Assembly (NCBI GenBank): GCA_902623175.1
Contig: CACNSR010000001.1
Span: 62,001-126,000, forward strand
Source: Halieaceae bacterium
GTDB lineage: Bacteria; Pseudomonadota; Gammaproteobacteria; Pseudomonadales; Halieaceae
DNA length: 64,000 bases
Reading direction: 5' to 3'
Under the pieces are notes generated by a model that made no database searches, was not told the DNA's origin, and saw only the letters and a list, made by a program, of their open reading frames with translations. Both the position numbers and the translations under genes were made by a program. Below are positions 27,428 through 38,179 of this stretch, one piece after another (position 1 is the stretch's first letter; each line of letters begins with the position of its first letter).

Positions 27428-29628
27428 ACACGGTCAATGTCTCGCGTCGTAGCTTTTTGCAAGCCAGTGCCGTCGCGGGTGGTGGGCTTGTGGTGGGCGT
27501 TGCATTTACCGGTTGCTCGAGCACATCTGAGCCGCTCCCTGTGGCGAGCACAGAGGGAGCTTGGACCCCTAACGCCTTCATACAAGTGCTACCGGATAAT
27601 ACGATTCGCTTTTACACCGCGCGCTCAGAGATGGGGCAGGGCGTGACCACGGGTCTGGCGACGCTCGTGGGGGAAGAATTGGATGTGAATCCGTTCGACA
27701 TGGACATTTGTTTTGCTGGCGTGCACGAAGATTACGCAAATCCGCTGTTTGGCATGCAAGGCACGGGAGGCAGTACGTCGATCCGCGCGCACTACACGCA
27801 ATTGCGTCAGGCAGGCGCAAACACGCGGGCACTAATACTCGAGGCTGCAGCTAGAGATCTTGGCCTGGCCACCTCGTCACTCACGACTGATAACGGTTAT
27901 GTGTTGGCTGGCGAAGCGCGCCACCCCTACTCTGATTTCATTGCCATGGCGCAATCGCTGACGATTGAGGCTAACGCGCCCTTAAAAGCGGCCGCAGACT
28001 TCCAGTTTATAGGCCGCGAGAGCCGGCGCGTCGACGCCATTGCAAAAGCCACTGGCACCGCTCAATTCGGAATTGATATCGATATCCCTGATCTCCACTA
28101 TGCGGTCGTGGTCCGCGCGCCAGTGGCGGGCACCAAGGTCCGATCTGTCGAGGCTTCGGCCGCTCGCGGGATGCCCGGTGTGACCAATGTGCTCGAAATC
28201 GGCAATGGGGTGGCGGTCGTGGCCGAGAGCTTCTGGCAGGCCAAGCAGGCTGCGGCTCAGGTGCAGGTGGATTGGAATACTGGCGCGCTGGGTCAGTTTG
28301 ATACCGACACGCTTCGAGCGGATTACACCGCCGCGTTAGACGCTGGCGATGGCGTGGAAGGACCGGACGAGGGTAACGTCGAAGAAGCGCTGAGTGCCGC
28401 GTCTACCGTGCACGAAGCGGAGTATTGGGCCCCGCTGTTGGCACATGCTCCTATGGAGCCCATGAATGCCACAGTGCGGATCGATGGCGAGCGCGCCGAA
28501 GTGTGGACGGGCATTCAGTTCCCTTTTGCCGTGCCCGCCATTGTCTCTCGGGTTGCCGGTATCCCCGCGGAAAACGTGCAGTTTCATCAGACCTACTTAG
28601 GTGGCGGTTTTGGACGTCGTGGCGCGGTCAACTACCTCATCGAAGCAGCAGAGATTGCGGTTTATTCGGCAAAGCCAGTGCAGCTGGTCTGGACTCGGGA
28701 AGACGACATTCAGCAGGGTCCATTCCGGCCGGCATCCCTAATGCGGATCAAGGCGGGTGCCGATGCAGACGGCAACCTGACCGCGTGGGATGCCGCGCGA
28801 GCGGGCGGCAACATCTCTCCTGATTCTCTCAGAACGTTATTGCCGGCTGCTTTTCCTTGGATGGGGGACATAGTGGCCGAGGGAGTGGCACAACTCAGCG
28901 AGATATATTTCAAGAAGTTCGCCACTGACAACTCGAGCACTGAGGGCTTGTTCGAGGACTACGATCACGCAAATACCCGAGTGACCCACATGACCGTGGA
29001 CCATGGTTTACCTCTCACGTTTTGGCGATCAGTTGGGCACTCTTACACTGCGTTTGCCAAAGAATCGATGATCGATGAAATGGCCGAAGCGGCGGATATC
29101 GATGAGATAGCGTTTCGCTTGCAGAACACCCAAAACTCTCCAAGGCTCAATAACGTCATTCGTGTAGCCGGTGAACAAATGGCCAAAATGAACCCGCCCG
29201 AAGGTCACCATCTTGGTTTTGCAGCGCACAACTCATTCCTTACCGACGTAGCGGAGATCGCCGAGGTCTCTGTCAAGAACGGCAAGATTCAGGTACATAA
29301 AGTGACTTGCGTACTCGACTGCGGTCAGGCCGTGAATCCCGACATCGTCCGTGCTCAGGTGGAAGGCGGCGTGGTTTATGGCCTCACCGCAGCGCTTTAT
29401 GGCGGACTCAATCTTGAGCGCGGGACGATTAAGGAGAGCAACTTCCATGATTACCCCATGCTGCGGATGAATGAGTCACCGGAGATCGAGGTGATTATTA
29501 TCGACAGTGGCACCGAACCTACTGGTGTTGGCGAGCCCGGACTGCCGCCGATCGCACCTGCGGTAGCGAACGCGGTCTACAAGGCCACCGGCCAGCGCTT
29601 GCGGTCACTGCCGCTGCAGCTGGCCTAA
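27424..29628 (+). CDS. Molybdopterin-binding subunit, IorB-like, Tat-exported
   Basis: Catalytic subunit, 734 residues, of a xanthine dehydrogenase-family hydroxylase that inserts water-derived oxygen into an N-heterocycle or aldehyde. A twin-arginine signal is present (SRRSFLQ, residues 7-13), followed by a possible lipobox ending at C31, so it is probably periplasmic, carrying the small subunit as a hitchhiker. Cofactor-contact regions include TYLGGGFGRRG, RSVGHSYTAFAKES and the catalytic glutamate E704 in GVGEPGLPP. Substrate is unknown: IorB-like proteins include isoquinoline oxidoreductases and aldehyde dehydrogenases. No XdhC-type maturation factor is visible in the window. Confidence 0.92.
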   Translation: MNTVNVSRRSFLQASAVAGGGLVVGVAFTGCSSTSEPLPVASTEGAWTPNAFIQVLPDNTIRFYTARSEMGQGVTTGLATLVGEELDVNPFDMDICFAGVHEDYANPLFGMQGTGGSTSIRAHYTQLRQAGANTRALILEAAARDLGLATSSLTTDNGYVLAGEARHPYSDFIAMAQSLTIEANAPLKAAADFQFIGRESRRVDAIAKATGTAQFGIDIDIPDLHYAVVVRAPVAGTKVRSVEASAARGMPGVTNVLEIGNGVAVVAESFWQAKQAAAQVQVDWNTGALGQFDTDTLRADYTAALDAGDGVEGPDEGNVEEALSAASTVHEAEYWAPLLAHAPMEPMNATVRIDGERAEVWTGIQFPFAVPAIVSRVAGIPAENVQFHQTYLGGGFGRRGAVNYLIEAAEIAVYSAKPVQLVWTREDDIQQGPFRPASLMRIKAGADADGNLTAWDAARAGGNISPDSLRTLLPAAFPWMGDIVAEGVAQLSEIYFKKFATDNSSTEGLFEDYDHANTRVTHMTVDHGLPLTFWRSVGHSYTAFAKESMIDEMAEAADIDEIAFRLQNTQNSPRLNNVIRVAGEQMAKMNPPEGHHLGFAAHNSFLTDVAEIAEVSVKNGKIQVHKVTCVLDCGQAVNPDIVRAQVEGGVVYGLTAALYGGLNLERGTIKESNFHDYPMLRMNESPEIEVIIIDSGTEPTGVGEPGLPPIAPAVANAVYKATGQRLRSLPLQLA

Positions 29629-29893
29629 GCGCCTTGAGCACAACGTGGGGTGGCAAGAGCCGCCGCGGTCTCTTATGTTTTTCACTCACCACTGGCCGCA
29701 CCTACAGCTGGCGCGCTATTCAGATCAGCCTCGCCCGTGCTTTAGTGATGTCCCGACGTGCGCCTCACGCACAGTGCTCCAGATATCTAAGGGAAACTGC
29801 ATGCAACACAGATAGTGCCTTGTAAAGGTGGCGAAACTGCGCCCGGCCGATACACTCGGGTGCATCAAGCATTGTTGGTGGAGCGAAGTGAAA

Positions 29894-30667
29894 ATGGACG
29901 TAGCAGATCGTGTGGTGTTGATTACCGGTGCCAGCTCAGGCGTGGGCGCGGCATTGGCCGCCCAGCTTGGCGAGATGGGCGCGCGAGTGGTGGTGAACTA
30001 CAGCCGCTCGGTTGAGGCGGCCGAAGCTGTCGTAGCAAAGTTGGAGGTGGCGGGTGGTCGCGCACTGGCTGTCCAAGCAGACGTCTCAGAGGAATCGGAC
30101 TGCAAACGACTCGTAGCGACCACGATGGAGCATTTTGGGCAGCTCGACATACTGGTGAACAATGCGGGCACCACGACCTTTGTGCCCCACGACCAACTCG
30201 GTGCACTGACCGAAGACATTTGGCTACGGACGTTACGAGTGAACCTCATTGGTGCCTTTATGATGTCTCGCGAGGCGGCACCTCATATTGAGGCGGCCGG
30301 AGGTGGCGAGATCGTGATGACCTCGAGCATTGCCAGTATGACCGCCAACGGTAGCTCGATTGCCTATTGCGCCTCCAAGGCCGGCATGAACAGCCTGACC
30401 CGAACGCTCGCTAAGACGTTGGGTAAAATGAACATCCGCGTGAATGCAGTGCTGCCAGGCCTTATTGACGGCGAGTGGGCTTTCTCTACTTGGGGAGGTG
30501 GGGATGCCGAGCAGTATGAGGCCTTAAAAAAGATGTTCTCCGACCAGACGCCATTGGGTCATGTAGTGACGCCCGAGGATGTCGCTGACACAATTTTGTC
30601 GCTGATTGCCGGTTCAGACTATGTGACTGGCCAGTTGGTCACGCTGGACTCTGGCTTTACTTTGTAG
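29894..30667 (+). CDS. SDR family oxidoreductase
   Basis: Classical short-chain dehydrogenase/reductase of 257 residues. The cofactor loop TGASSGVG is at residues 11-18, the NNAG motif at 90-93, and the catalytic residues are S145/S146, Y159 and K163 (YCASK). R33/N36 after the second strand hints at NADPH or NADH without settling it. The open frame starts at 29828, but ATG 29894 sits right before the first strand and follows a GGAG ten bases upstream. The enzyme most resembles 3-oxoacyl-ACP reductase-like SDRs; no specific substrate is supported. Confidence 0.9.
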   Translation: MDVADRVVLITGASSGVGAALAAQLGEMGARVVVNYSRSVEAAEAVVAKLEVAGGRALAVQADVSEESDCKRLVATTMEHFGQLDILVNNAGTTTFVPHDQLGALTEDIWLRTLRVNLIGAFMMSREAAPHIEAAGGGEIVMTSSIASMTANGSSIAYCASKAGMNSLTRTLAKTLGKMNIRVNAVLPGLIDGEWAFSTWGGGDAEQYEALKKMFSDQTPLGHVVTPEDVADTILSLIAGSDYVTGQLVTLDSGFTL

Positions 30668-30731
30668 CGTTCACTCGCAGCGCGCTGAGCCTTTTGGCTT
30701 GCAGATGTCCATTGGGTTAGCCCGGTGAAAC

Positions 30732-32318
30732 TCAGGCGGCATTCGCGCCGGGAATCGCAGCCAATAACGCCTGGGTGTATTCCTGCTGGGGCGTTTCAAA
30801 TACTTGGGCGGTAGACCCTTGCTCGACTAGCTTGCCGTGGTACATCACCGCAATGCGGTCAGCGATTTGCCGAATCACCGCCAGATCATGCGAGATAAAC
30901 AGCATAGTGAGTCCGTATTCTTTGGTGAGCTCGGCCAGCAGGTTGAGAATCTGCGCCTGAATGGTCACGTCGAGCGCAGAGACCGGCTCGTCCGCCACAA
31001 TAAACTCCGGGCGCGTCGCGAGCGCGCGACCAATCGCAATGCGTTGACGCTGGCCTCCCGAGAACTCGTGGGGGTACTTGCGCACAAACGTGCGTGCCAG
31101 ACCGACGTTGTCCATGAGCTCGCGGATCGCCTGATCCAGATCGGCTGTGCGAACCAGTCCATGCAGCAGCAGGGGCTCGGCGAGCGTGTCATACACTGTC
31201 ATGCGCGGGTTTAATGAAGCGTATGGATCCTGAAAGATCATCTGCATACGATGGCGGAACTGCTTGAGCGCCCTGCCCTCGAGTGCGGAGAGCTCCATGC
31301 CTTCAAAAGTGATCTGCCCGCTGGTAATAGGCACCAGCCGCAGGATGGAGCGCCCAAGTGTTGACTTTCCGCTCCCAGACTCACCGACCAATCCGAGCAC
31401 CTCGCCGCGGTGAATTTCCAGCGAGACGTCATTAACGGCTTTGACCGGCTCTGCGCCTGCTGTGGGGGTAAACCAAGTCCGAAGATGCTTAATGCGAATC
31501 AGCGGGTCAGGGGCTACGGGGTTGGTTGCCTTTTGGCCGCTAGGAATCGCCGCCAGTAGCTTTTGCGTGTAAGGGTGCTGCGGATTGTCAAAAATCGCCT
31601 TGGGTTTGCCGCCTTCGAGCACCTTGCCTTTTTCCATGACCACGATCTGATCTGCGATGTCTGATACCACCGCCAGATCATGGCTAATAAACAGCACACC
31701 GATGTCACGCTTGATCTGTAGCTCGGCAATCAGCTTGAGAATCTGCGCCTGAATCGTCACGTCCAAGGCGGTCGTCGGTTCATCGGCAATCAGCAACTTG
31801 GGCTCGTTAATCAGCGCCATGGCGATCATCACTCTCTGGCGCATGCCGCCCGAAAACTCATGGGGGAAGGCACTCATTGCCGCTTGCGGGTCTCGGATGT
31901 CTACCTCATCGAGTAGCGCTATGGCCTGCTCTTTGGCCGCGCCTTTGGCCATGCCTTTATGCAGCGTGAGGGGCTCAATCAGCTGATCACCAATTTTCAT
32001 GAAGGGATTCAGGCAGGTCATAGGGTCCTGAAAGATCATCGCGATATCGCGCCCTCGGATGGCGCGCAGCTCCGCCTCAGAGAGCGCCAAAAGATCTTGA
32101 CCTTGAAAGTAGACGGTACCGCCATCGATGCGCCCCGGCGGGCTCGGTATCAAGCCCAGCACCGCGTAGCAGGAAACGGATTTGCCTGAGCCACTCTCAC
32201 CAATGATGGCGGTGATCTGGCGCTCCTCGACCGAGAAGCTCACGTTATTAACGGCCTTATTGGTGCCGTTACGGGTCACGAAGCTCACGGAGAGGTTGTC
32301 GACGGAGAGTAAGGCCAC
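30732..32318 (-). CDS. Peptide ABC transporter, fused double ATPase (DppDF/YejF-like)
   Basis: Energising subunit of a peptide importer with two nucleotide-binding domains on one chain of 528 residues, as in YejF. Domain 1 has Walker A GESGSGKS at 40-47 and signature FSGGMRQR at 155-162; domain 2 has Walker [10 protein letters not shown] at 312-320 and signature FSGGQRQR. Each domain ends with the oligopeptide-transporter extension ([12 protein letters not shown] and [11 protein letters not shown]). Only 3 bases separate it from the permease gene upstream, so it closes a four-gene operon of binding protein, OppB-like, OppC-like and ATPase. Confidence 0.95.
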   Translation of the reverse strand: MALLSVDNLSVSFVTRNGTNKAVNNVSFSVEERQITAIIGESGSGKSVSCYAVLGLIPSPPGRIDGGTVYFQGQDLLALSEAELRAIRGRDIAMIFQDPMTCLNPFMKIGDQLIEPLTLHKGMAKGAAKEQAIALLDEVDIRDPQAAMSAFPHEFSGGMRQRVMIAMALINEPKLLIADEPTTALDVTIQAQILKLIAELQIKRDIGVLFISHDLAVVSDIADQIVVMEKGKVLEGGKPKAIFDNPQHPYTQKLLAAIPSGQKATNPVAPDPLIRIKHLRTWFTPTAGAEPVKAVNDVSLEIHRGEVLGLVGESGSGKSTLGRSILRLVPITSGQITFEGMELSALEGRALKQFRHRMQMIFQDPYASLNPRMTVYDTLAEPLLLHGLVRTADLDQAIRELMDNVGLARTFVRKYPHEFSGGQRQRIAIGRALATRPEFIVADEPVSALDVTIQAQILNLLAELTKEYGLTMLFISHDLAVIRQIADRIAVMYHGKLVEQGSTAQVFETPQQEYTQALLAAIPGANAA

Positions 32319-32321
32319 GGT

Positions 32322-33206
32322 TCAGTCCTTGGAGCCGCGAACGTCCAGCGCGTCGCGCAAGCCGTCGCCGAGAAAGTTAAGAGAGAAGAGCGTGAGCGTC
32401 AGGGCGCAGCCTGGAAAAATCAGTAGCCAAGGATATTCCTCCATGGTCTCTGCGCCGTAGCTGATGAGTAGACCCCATGAGGTCGCCGGTGGCTGAATGC
32501 CTAAGCCCAAGAAGCTCAAGAAGGCCTCTAGCAGCATCACGCTTGGAATCGTCAGTGTGGTGTAGACAATGACCGGCCCAAGCGCATTGGGTATGAGGTG
32601 TTTGCGGATAATCGCCGCGGGCGAGAGGCCCACCGAGACCGCCGCCTCGACAAATTCCTGTTGCCGTAGTGATTGAACCTGCGAGCGCATGATGCGCGCC
32701 ATGGTGAGCCATTCCACCGCGCCGATGGCGAGGAACAAGAGCAGGATGTTGCGTCCAAACACCACCATCAGTAGCACAATAAAAATCATGAAAGGCAGGG
32801 CGTAGAGAATGTCGACCAGGCGCATCATCACCGCGTCTACGCGACCTCCGGCATAACCCGCCACGGCACCCCAGGTCACACCAATCAGCAATGCCACAGC
32901 GGTGGCGATAAAGCCGACTGCTAGCGAGATGCGCCCGCCGTACATGATTTGCGTCAACATGTCTCGGCCAAAGATATCGGTACCCAACCAATGCGCCGCA
33001 GAGGGCGCCGAGGCGCCCAGATCAAGGTTCTGGGCCTCGTAGCTGTAGGGAGCGATCCACGGCGTCAGTAGTGCCACCACGACCATGAACAGCAATACGC
33101 TGCCACCAAGCAGGGCGAGCTTGTTTTTGCGTAGCCGGAGCCAAGCATCGTGCCAAAGCGAAGAGCCCTTTTCGGCATCCTCAAACACTGGGGCGACGGT
33201 GTTCAT
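32322..33206 (-). CDS. Peptide ABC transporter permease (OppC/DppC-like)
   Basis: Second inner-membrane permease of the peptide importer, about 294 residues, with six expected membrane helices. The cytoplasmic coupling region is visible around EFVEAAVSVGLSPAAIIRKHLIPN, the EAA loop of this family, and the C-terminus has LGLGIQPPATSWG and FPGCALTLTLFSLNFLGDGLRDALD. The open frame extends to 33251, but the ATG at 33206 forms a 4-base ATGA overlap with the OppB-like gene and is the natural start of a coupled operon. The N-terminal extension before the first helix is typical for OppC. Confidence 0.94.
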   Translation of the reverse strand: MNTVAPVFEDAEKGSSLWHDAWLRLRKNKLALLGGSVLLFMVVVALLTPWIAPYSYEAQNLDLGASAPSAAHWLGTDIFGRDMLTQIMYGGRISLAVGFIATAVALLIGVTWGAVAGYAGGRVDAVMMRLVDILYALPFMIFIVLLMVVFGRNILLLFLAIGAVEWLTMARIMRSQVQSLRQQEFVEAAVSVGLSPAAIIRKHLIPNALGPVIVYTTLTIPSVMLLEAFLSFLGLGIQPPATSWGLLISYGAETMEEYPWLLIFPGCALTLTLFSLNFLGDGLRDALDVRGSKD

Positions 33207-34141
33207 GAACCACCGTGCTGGAAGTGGTGCCGTAGCCGGGGGTTCAGCCACGCCGCGATGATGTCGCTAACGAGGTTAAAGAACACGATGAGTGAGGAGA
33301 GGAATACGGTGGTGCCGAGAATCATCGTGTAGTCGCGGTTAAACGCGGCCTGCACATAGAAACGCCCTAAGCCAGGAATCTGGAAGATGGTCTCGACCAC
33401 GAAAGAGCCCGCCAGCAGCCCCGCCAAGGCGGGGCCAAGAAAGGCAATGACCGGAATCAGACCACCGCGTAGGGCGTGCTGGGTGACCACCCGCCATTCG
33501 GGCAGGCCCTTAGCGCGCGCAGTACGGATGTAATCCTGAGAGAGGATCTCGAGCATGCCAGCACGGCTCAAGCGCGCGATATAGGCGGCATAGGCCGAGC
33601 CCAGAGTCACAGCGGGAAGAATTTTGTCGCCAGGGATATCTCCCCAGCCCGTAATAGGTAGCCAGTCGAGCCAGATACCAAATACCAGCACCAGTAGCGG
33701 CCCTAATAAGAAAGACGGCATACAGATGCCGATCATCGCGAGGCTCATCGGCACATAGTCCTGCGCTGTGTTGGGCCTTAAGGAGGCAAATACCCCCGCT
33801 GTCACGCCAATACACAGCGCGATGATCAGCGCATACAGGCCGAGCTCAGCCGTGACCGGCAGTCCTGCAAAAAGAATCTCATTGACGCTGCGCCCCGGGT
33901 ACTTAAACGAAGGCCCGAGGTCTCCCTGCGCGAGGTCACCCAAATAGGCAAAGTATTGCTCGTGTAACGGCAGATCTAGCCGATACTGGGCCTCGAGGGC
34001 CTTTTTGACCTCGGGGATGACGACTTTTTCTTGATCGAAGGGGCCGCCGGGGGCAGAGCGCACCAAAAAGAAGGTGGCGGTGATCACCACTAAGATCACC
34101 GGCAGTGCTTGCAGGATACGGACGAACATAAAGCGCAGCAT
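33203..34141 (-). CDS. Peptide ABC transporter permease (OppB/DppB-like)
   Basis: First permease of the peptide importer, 312 residues. It starts MLRFMFVRILQALPV, the standard OppB opening, followed by a periplasmic domain with PGGPFDQEK. The EAA loop lies around YIRTARAKGLPEWRVVTQHALRGGLIPV, and GSFVVETIFQIPGLG is conserved in the C-terminal half. The start ATG at 34141 shares one base with the stop of the binding-protein gene, so the operon is tightly coupled. Confidence 0.95.
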   Translation of the reverse strand: MLRFMFVRILQALPVILVVITATFFLVRSAPGGPFDQEKVVIPEVKKALEAQYRLDLPLHEQYFAYLGDLAQGDLGPSFKYPGRSVNEILFAGLPVTAELGLYALIIALCIGVTAGVFASLRPNTAQDYVPMSLAMIGICMPSFLLGPLLVLVFGIWLDWLPITGWGDIPGDKILPAVTLGSAYAAYIARLSRAGMLEILSQDYIRTARAKGLPEWRVVTQHALRGGLIPVIAFLGPALAGLLAGSFVVETIFQIPGLGRFYVQAAFNRDYTMILGTTVFLSSLIVFFNLVSDIIAAWLNPRLRHHFQHGGS

Positions 34142-35859
34142 CAGCGGAGTGTCTCCGGCAATGTGCGGCCCGGTACCAGCTTCACATACTTGAGGTTCAG
34201 GGAATCCATGAGGTTGGAATGAAGCCCCTCGACACTGGGGTGAATCAGGTGTTTGCTGGTGTAGGTGTAGATCGGAATGATAGGCATGTCTTCCATGAGC
34301 ATGGTCTCTGCTTCTGTGAACAACGCATAGCGCTCTTCGCGAGTCGCGGCCTTGGGTGCCTTGTAAAGAATGAGGTCATCGTAGACAGGGTCGCTGTAGT
34401 GGGTGTTGTTATTGCCCCCGTCCGTAATAAAGAGATCGAGGAAGTTGTTGGCATCCACGTAGTCGCCAATCCAGCCGCGACGCGCGACCTGAAAATCGAT
34501 TTGCGTGACTGAGTCGAGGTAGACCTTCCACTCCTGATTGGTAATGGTGATATCGATCCCCAGTTCTGACTTCCACATTTGCTGAATTGCCACGGCTATT
34601 TTTCGATGGCCCTCGTTGGTGTTGTAGAGAATCTCGAGACCGGGCCAACCTTCACCATTCGGGTAGCCGGCCTCGGCGAGCAGCGCGCGGGCTTGCGCCG
34701 GGTCGTAGTCAAATAGCTTGGGTGGGTAGTACCCCAGAGTATCCGGTGGGGTGATAGAGTAGGCAGGCACTGCCGTTTCCTGGAGCACTGTGCGAACCAG
34801 CTTCTCGCGATCCACCGACATCGCCAGCGCCTTGCGCACGCGCACGTCATCGACAGGTGGTCGCTGGGTATTGATTAAGTAGTAGTAAGTGCCGAGATAG
34901 GGTGCCTGCACATAGGGGGTGTCGGGCATGTCGCGGTAGAGCGGGATTTTGTCAAGCGGCACCACCTGCGTGTAATGCAATTGCTCAACGCGGAACATGC
35001 GCTCTTCACTGACCACGTTTTCCATGGGGTAGAAGATTACGGAGTTTAGAGACACCTTGTCACGATCCCAGTAGTGCTCGTTTTTCTCGACAATGATGCG
35101 GCGGTTGAGTGACCACTCGGTCAGAGTGAACGCGCCGTTGCTGACGATATTGCCGACCCGGGTCCAGGGCGTGTAGCGGTCAGTCATCTCGCCAAACTGC
35201 ATGAGTGTCTCGGGGTGCACCGCGAAGGTGCTGTAGTGGTCCATGAGCTGCACAAAATAGGGTGTCGCCGCGTTCAGGGTCACTTTGAGAGTGGTGTCAT
35301 CGAGGGCCTTTACGCCCACGTCGTTGAAATCAGTAACCTCACCCTTGAGATACGCCTCGGCGTTAACCACCGGGAAGAGCATGTAGGAGTACTCGTTACC
35401 CGTCATGGGATGCAACGCGCGGTTCCAGCTCCATACGTAATCGCTGGCCGTCACCTGCTCACCATTGGACCACTTGGCTTCCGAATTCAGGTAAAAGGTG
35501 ATTACACGGCCTTCATCGCTGAACTCCCAGCGTTCGGCGACACCTGGCTCCGGCTCCAGCGTGATCGGGTTCTTGACTGCGAGGCCTTCGAACAGCGCGC
35601 GGATAATATGGTTTTCCGGTACACCCGTGACCACGTGGGGGTCGAGGCCCTGGGGCTCTGTGCCATTGCCGTAGTGCAGTACGCCGTCGCGGTTTCCGGT
35701 GACTACATTACTTTCCCCACCGCCGCAGGCAGACAGCGAGAGCAGCAGTGTGCAGGATAGAGCTGAGAAAACGTAGGAGAGTATGCGAGCGGTGTTGATT
35801 TGCCGCCACACTATCGCTTGGCGTAGCGTCCTGGCCGCGCCTGAAAGGGGGTGTTTCAA
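34141..35859 (-). CDS. Peptide ABC transporter substrate-binding lipoprotein (OppA-like)
   Basis: Cluster C solute-binding protein, about 570 residues, that delivers oligopeptides to the permeases encoded downstream. It has a lipoprotein signal ending in LSLSAC, then GGGESN, so it is membrane-anchored. Family marks are GTEPQGLDPHVVTGVPE, EGLAVKNPITLEPEPGVAERWE, and RVRKALAMSVDREKLV. The start is uncertain: the longest frame begins at a GTG (35877) without a ribosome binding site, a TTG at 35859 has AGGA eight bases upstream, and a GTG lies at 35811. I use 35859. It is divergent from gltX. Confidence 0.92.
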   Translation of the reverse strand: MKHPLSGAARTLRQAIVWRQINTARILSYVFSALSCTLLLSLSACGGGESNVVTGNRDGVLHYGNGTEPQGLDPHVVTGVPENHIIRALFEGLAVKNPITLEPEPGVAERWEFSDEGRVITFYLNSEAKWSNGEQVTASDYVWSWNRALHPMTGNEYSYMLFPVVNAEAYLKGEVTDFNDVGVKALDDTTLKVTLNAATPYFVQLMDHYSTFAVHPETLMQFGEMTDRYTPWTRVGNIVSNGAFTLTEWSLNRRIIVEKNEHYWDRDKVSLNSVIFYPMENVVSEERMFRVEQLHYTQVVPLDKIPLYRDMPDTPYVQAPYLGTYYYLINTQRPPVDDVRVRKALAMSVDREKLVRTVLQETAVPAYSITPPDTLGYYPPKLFDYDPAQARALLAEAGYPNGEGWPGLEILYNTNEGHRKIAVAIQQMWKSELGIDITITNQEWKVYLDSVTQIDFQVARRGWIGDYVDANNFLDLFITDGGNNNTHYSDPVYDDLILYKAPKAATREERYALFTEAETMLMEDMPIIPIYTYTSKHLIHPSVEGLHSNLMDSLNLKYVKLVPGRTLPETLR

Positions 35860-36007
35860 AACTGAGTTCCTGCCCACAGAATGTCACTATGCTACCGAAG
35901 TTTGGGGGTGGATGAGAGTGCGAATATTGCGCGCCATCTATGCCAATGGGAGGGCAGGGCTTTGGTAAACTCCGCTAAGGGGAGTCGCACTTTGCCGACT
36001 CACAATA

Positions 36008-37522
36008 ATGAGCCTTGATCGCCCGAACACGCCCATGACAGTCAGAACTCGTGTCGCACCCTCGCCAACTGGCGATCCTCATGTCGGGACCGCCTATATG
36101 GCCCTTTTCAACCGATGTTTTGCCCATGCTCATGGTGGGCAGTTTGTGCTGCGCATTGAGGACACGGATCAGGCGCGAAGCGCGCCCGAGGCCGAGGCCA
36201 AGATTTTTGAATCATTACGTTGGCTGGGCCTTGACTGGGATGAAGGGCCCGATGTGGGGGGGCCTAAGGGGCCCTACCGGCAGAGCGAGCGGGCCGATGT
36301 GTACAGTGGCTATGCCTGGGAGCTGGTCGAGAAAGGCTACGCCTTTGTCTGTTATCGCACCCCTGAAGAACTGGATGCGTTGAGAGAGGCACGCCGCGAG
36401 GCGGGCAAGTCTACCGCCCTTAAGCCCTCTGATTTGCTCTTGTCTGACGATGAGCAGGCGGCACGAAAAGCGGCTGGCGAGGCTTACGTGATACGCCTGA
36501 TGGTGCCCGAGGAAGAGGGTGTCTGCGCCATCGAGGATATGCTGCGCGGCACGATCGAGCTCGACTGGGGCATGGTGGATGCACAGATCCTCCTGAAGTC
36601 AGATGGACTGCCTACCTACCACCTTGCCAACGTCGTGGATGACCATCTGATGAAGATCACCCACGTGATTCGGGGCGAGGAGTGGATCAACTCGGCGCCC
36701 AAGCACCGCCTGTTATACGAATATTTTGGCTGGGAAATGCCAGTGCTGTGTCATTTACCGCTGTTGCGCAACCCCGATAAATCCAAGCTGAGCAAGCGCA
36801 AGAATCCCACCAGCATCCTCTACTACCAGCGCATGGGTTACCTGCCCGAAGCGGTCGTGAACTATTTGGGCCGCATGGGCTGGTCGATGCCCAATGAAGA
36901 AGAAAAGTTCACGCTGGATGAGATGCAGGCCGCGTTTGATATCAGCCGGGTGTCGCTCGGCGGCCCGGTGTTCGATGTGGAAAAGCTCAAGTGGCTGAAT
37001 GGACTCTGGATACGCGAAGCACTGAGCGCTGACGAGTTGGTCCGACGGCTGCGCGACTGGGCGCTGAATCGGGAGATGCTGGATAAGATTCTCCCCCACG
37101 CTCAGGGTCGTATTGAGGTGCTCTCCGATCTCATCCCTCAGGCGGCCTATCTCGTGTCTGGCGACGTAGCGTTGGATGTCGCAGCGTTTGGCGAGGAAGG
37201 TGAGGCTCGTGAGGGCGCGCTGATGCATATGCAGTTTGTGTTGTGGCGACTCGAGGCCCAGCAAGACTGGAGCCGCGATGCGCTGTTCGTTGCTTTGAAA
37301 GACTTGGCCGAGGCCATGGAACTCAGGCCCAAAGCACTTTTTGCGCCCTTGTTTGTCGCGCTTTCAGGCGAGAGGGTGGCGTATTCAATACCCGATTCGA
37401 TGGAGATTCTCGGCCCGGATCTGACCCGGGCCCGCTTAAGAGCCGCCATTGAGGCCTGTGGTGGGGTCTCGAAGAAAGTCGGTAAGCGGCTCGAGAAGGC
37501 ATACGCCGATCTCAATCTCTAA
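36008..37522 (+). CDS. gltX: Glutamyl-tRNA synthetase
   Basis: Class I aminoacyl-tRNA synthetase that charges tRNA-Glu. It has 504 residues. The HIGH-type motif is [13 protein letters not shown] (residues 19-30, with HVGT at 25-28) and the KMSKS-type motif is KLSKR at 260-264. The anticodon-binding C-terminal half is complete, ending [35 protein letters not shown] and the [15 protein letters not shown] block match gammaproteobacterial GltX. The ATG at 36008 is nine codons before another ATG at 36035; conserved sequence begins at [12 protein letters not shown], so either start would work. Confidence 0.97.
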   Translation: MSLDRPNTPMTVRTRVAPSPTGDPHVGTAYMALFNRCFAHAHGGQFVLRIEDTDQARSAPEAEAKIFESLRWLGLDWDEGPDVGGPKGPYRQSERADVYSGYAWELVEKGYAFVCYRTPEELDALREARREAGKSTALKPSDLLLSDDEQAARKAAGEAYVIRLMVPEEEGVCAIEDMLRGTIELDWGMVDAQILLKSDGLPTYHLANVVDDHLMKITHVIRGEEWINSAPKHRLLYEYFGWEMPVLCHLPLLRNPDKSKLSKRKNPTSILYYQRMGYLPEAVVNYLGRMGWSMPNEEEKFTLDEMQAAFDISRVSLGGPVFDVEKLKWLNGLWIREALSADELVRRLRDWALNREMLDKILPHAQGRIEVLSDLIPQAAYLVSGDVALDVAAFGEEGEAREGALMHMQFVLWRLEAQQDWSRDALFVALKDLAEAMELRPKALFAPLFVALSGERVAYSIPDSMEILGPDLTRARLRAAIEACGGVSKKVGKRLEKAYADLNL

Positions 37523-37533
37523 CGGGTTTTCGC

Positions 37534-37968
37534 TCAGTTCTGATTGTCTTTATTAAGCAGGCACAGTCCTGCTAGCACGGCGAAGGTTGCTTCAAAGAGG
37601 AGTGCGTACCAGGTGTAGCTTGTGAAGTCGGAGCTCATCGCCACGTCAGCGGCACCTTGTGCGGCCTGAACTGTTAAATCAAAGTTGCCGAAGGCAACGC
37701 TGCCGCGTGCGGTGGCTAACCCTGCCAGCACCATCATCGACAGCCACAGCCCCGGTCGCAGGTAACCTTTGAGGATGCCTGACAAAAAGATGATGGATCC
37801 CAGGCACAACTGCAATCCACCGTACATCGCCGCGAGCTCTGCCACCCCGTTCTGATGCGCAACCCACAACCCTGCATATTCGGCAGGCAGTTCCGGGTTG
37901 TACCAGCACATGGCCCCGTAAACGATAAACAGGGCGCCTGGAATCATAATAACGGCTCGGGCAAACAT
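37534..37968 (-). CDS. Small membrane protein, four predicted helices
   Basis: 144-residue hydrophobic protein with about four membrane segments (roughly residues 5-25, 45-65, 72-92 and 118-138). The arrangement, with AELAAMYGGLQLCLG and GLATARGSVAFGNFD, resembles DUF4345-type membrane proteins, but I am not certain of the family. It converges on gltX with 11 bases between stops. Its start ATG at 37968 lies about 210 bases before tRNA-Ala. No function is assigned. Confidence 0.75.
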   Translation of the reverse strand: MFARAVIMIPGALFIVYGAMCWYNPELPAEYAGLWVAHQNGVAELAAMYGGLQLCLGSIIFLSGILKGYLRPGLWLSMMVLAGLATARGSVAFGNFDLTVQAAQGAADVAMSSDFTSYTWYALLFEATFAVLAGLCLLNKDNQN

Positions 37969-38118
37969 GGTGATGGCCTCCTGCAGGCATAGGCTATTTA
38001 GCCACCCATGTTACTACCGATAGCTGGGTAGCGGTGTCGACTTCATACGCAAATGCGGCACCTCGGCCTTGAGACAATCAGTGAAATGTGGCCCGACCGA
38101 TTCAAAATGACGGCTCCC

Positions 38119-38147
38119 TTGACACGATTCGGCTTGATCCGTACTGT
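38119..38147 (+). promoter_or_regulatory. Promoter of tRNA-Ala
   Basis: A perfect -35 box TTGACA (38119-38124), a 17-base spacer and a -10-like TACTGT (38142-38147) lie 32 bases before the mature tRNA. The downstream discriminator TGCGCCCC is GC-rich, as in stringently controlled stable-RNA promoters. The -10 match is modest, which is why confidence is not higher. Confidence 0.7.
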
Positions 38148-38179
38148 TGCGCCCCTCGACGCTCGTCGAGACCTGATGT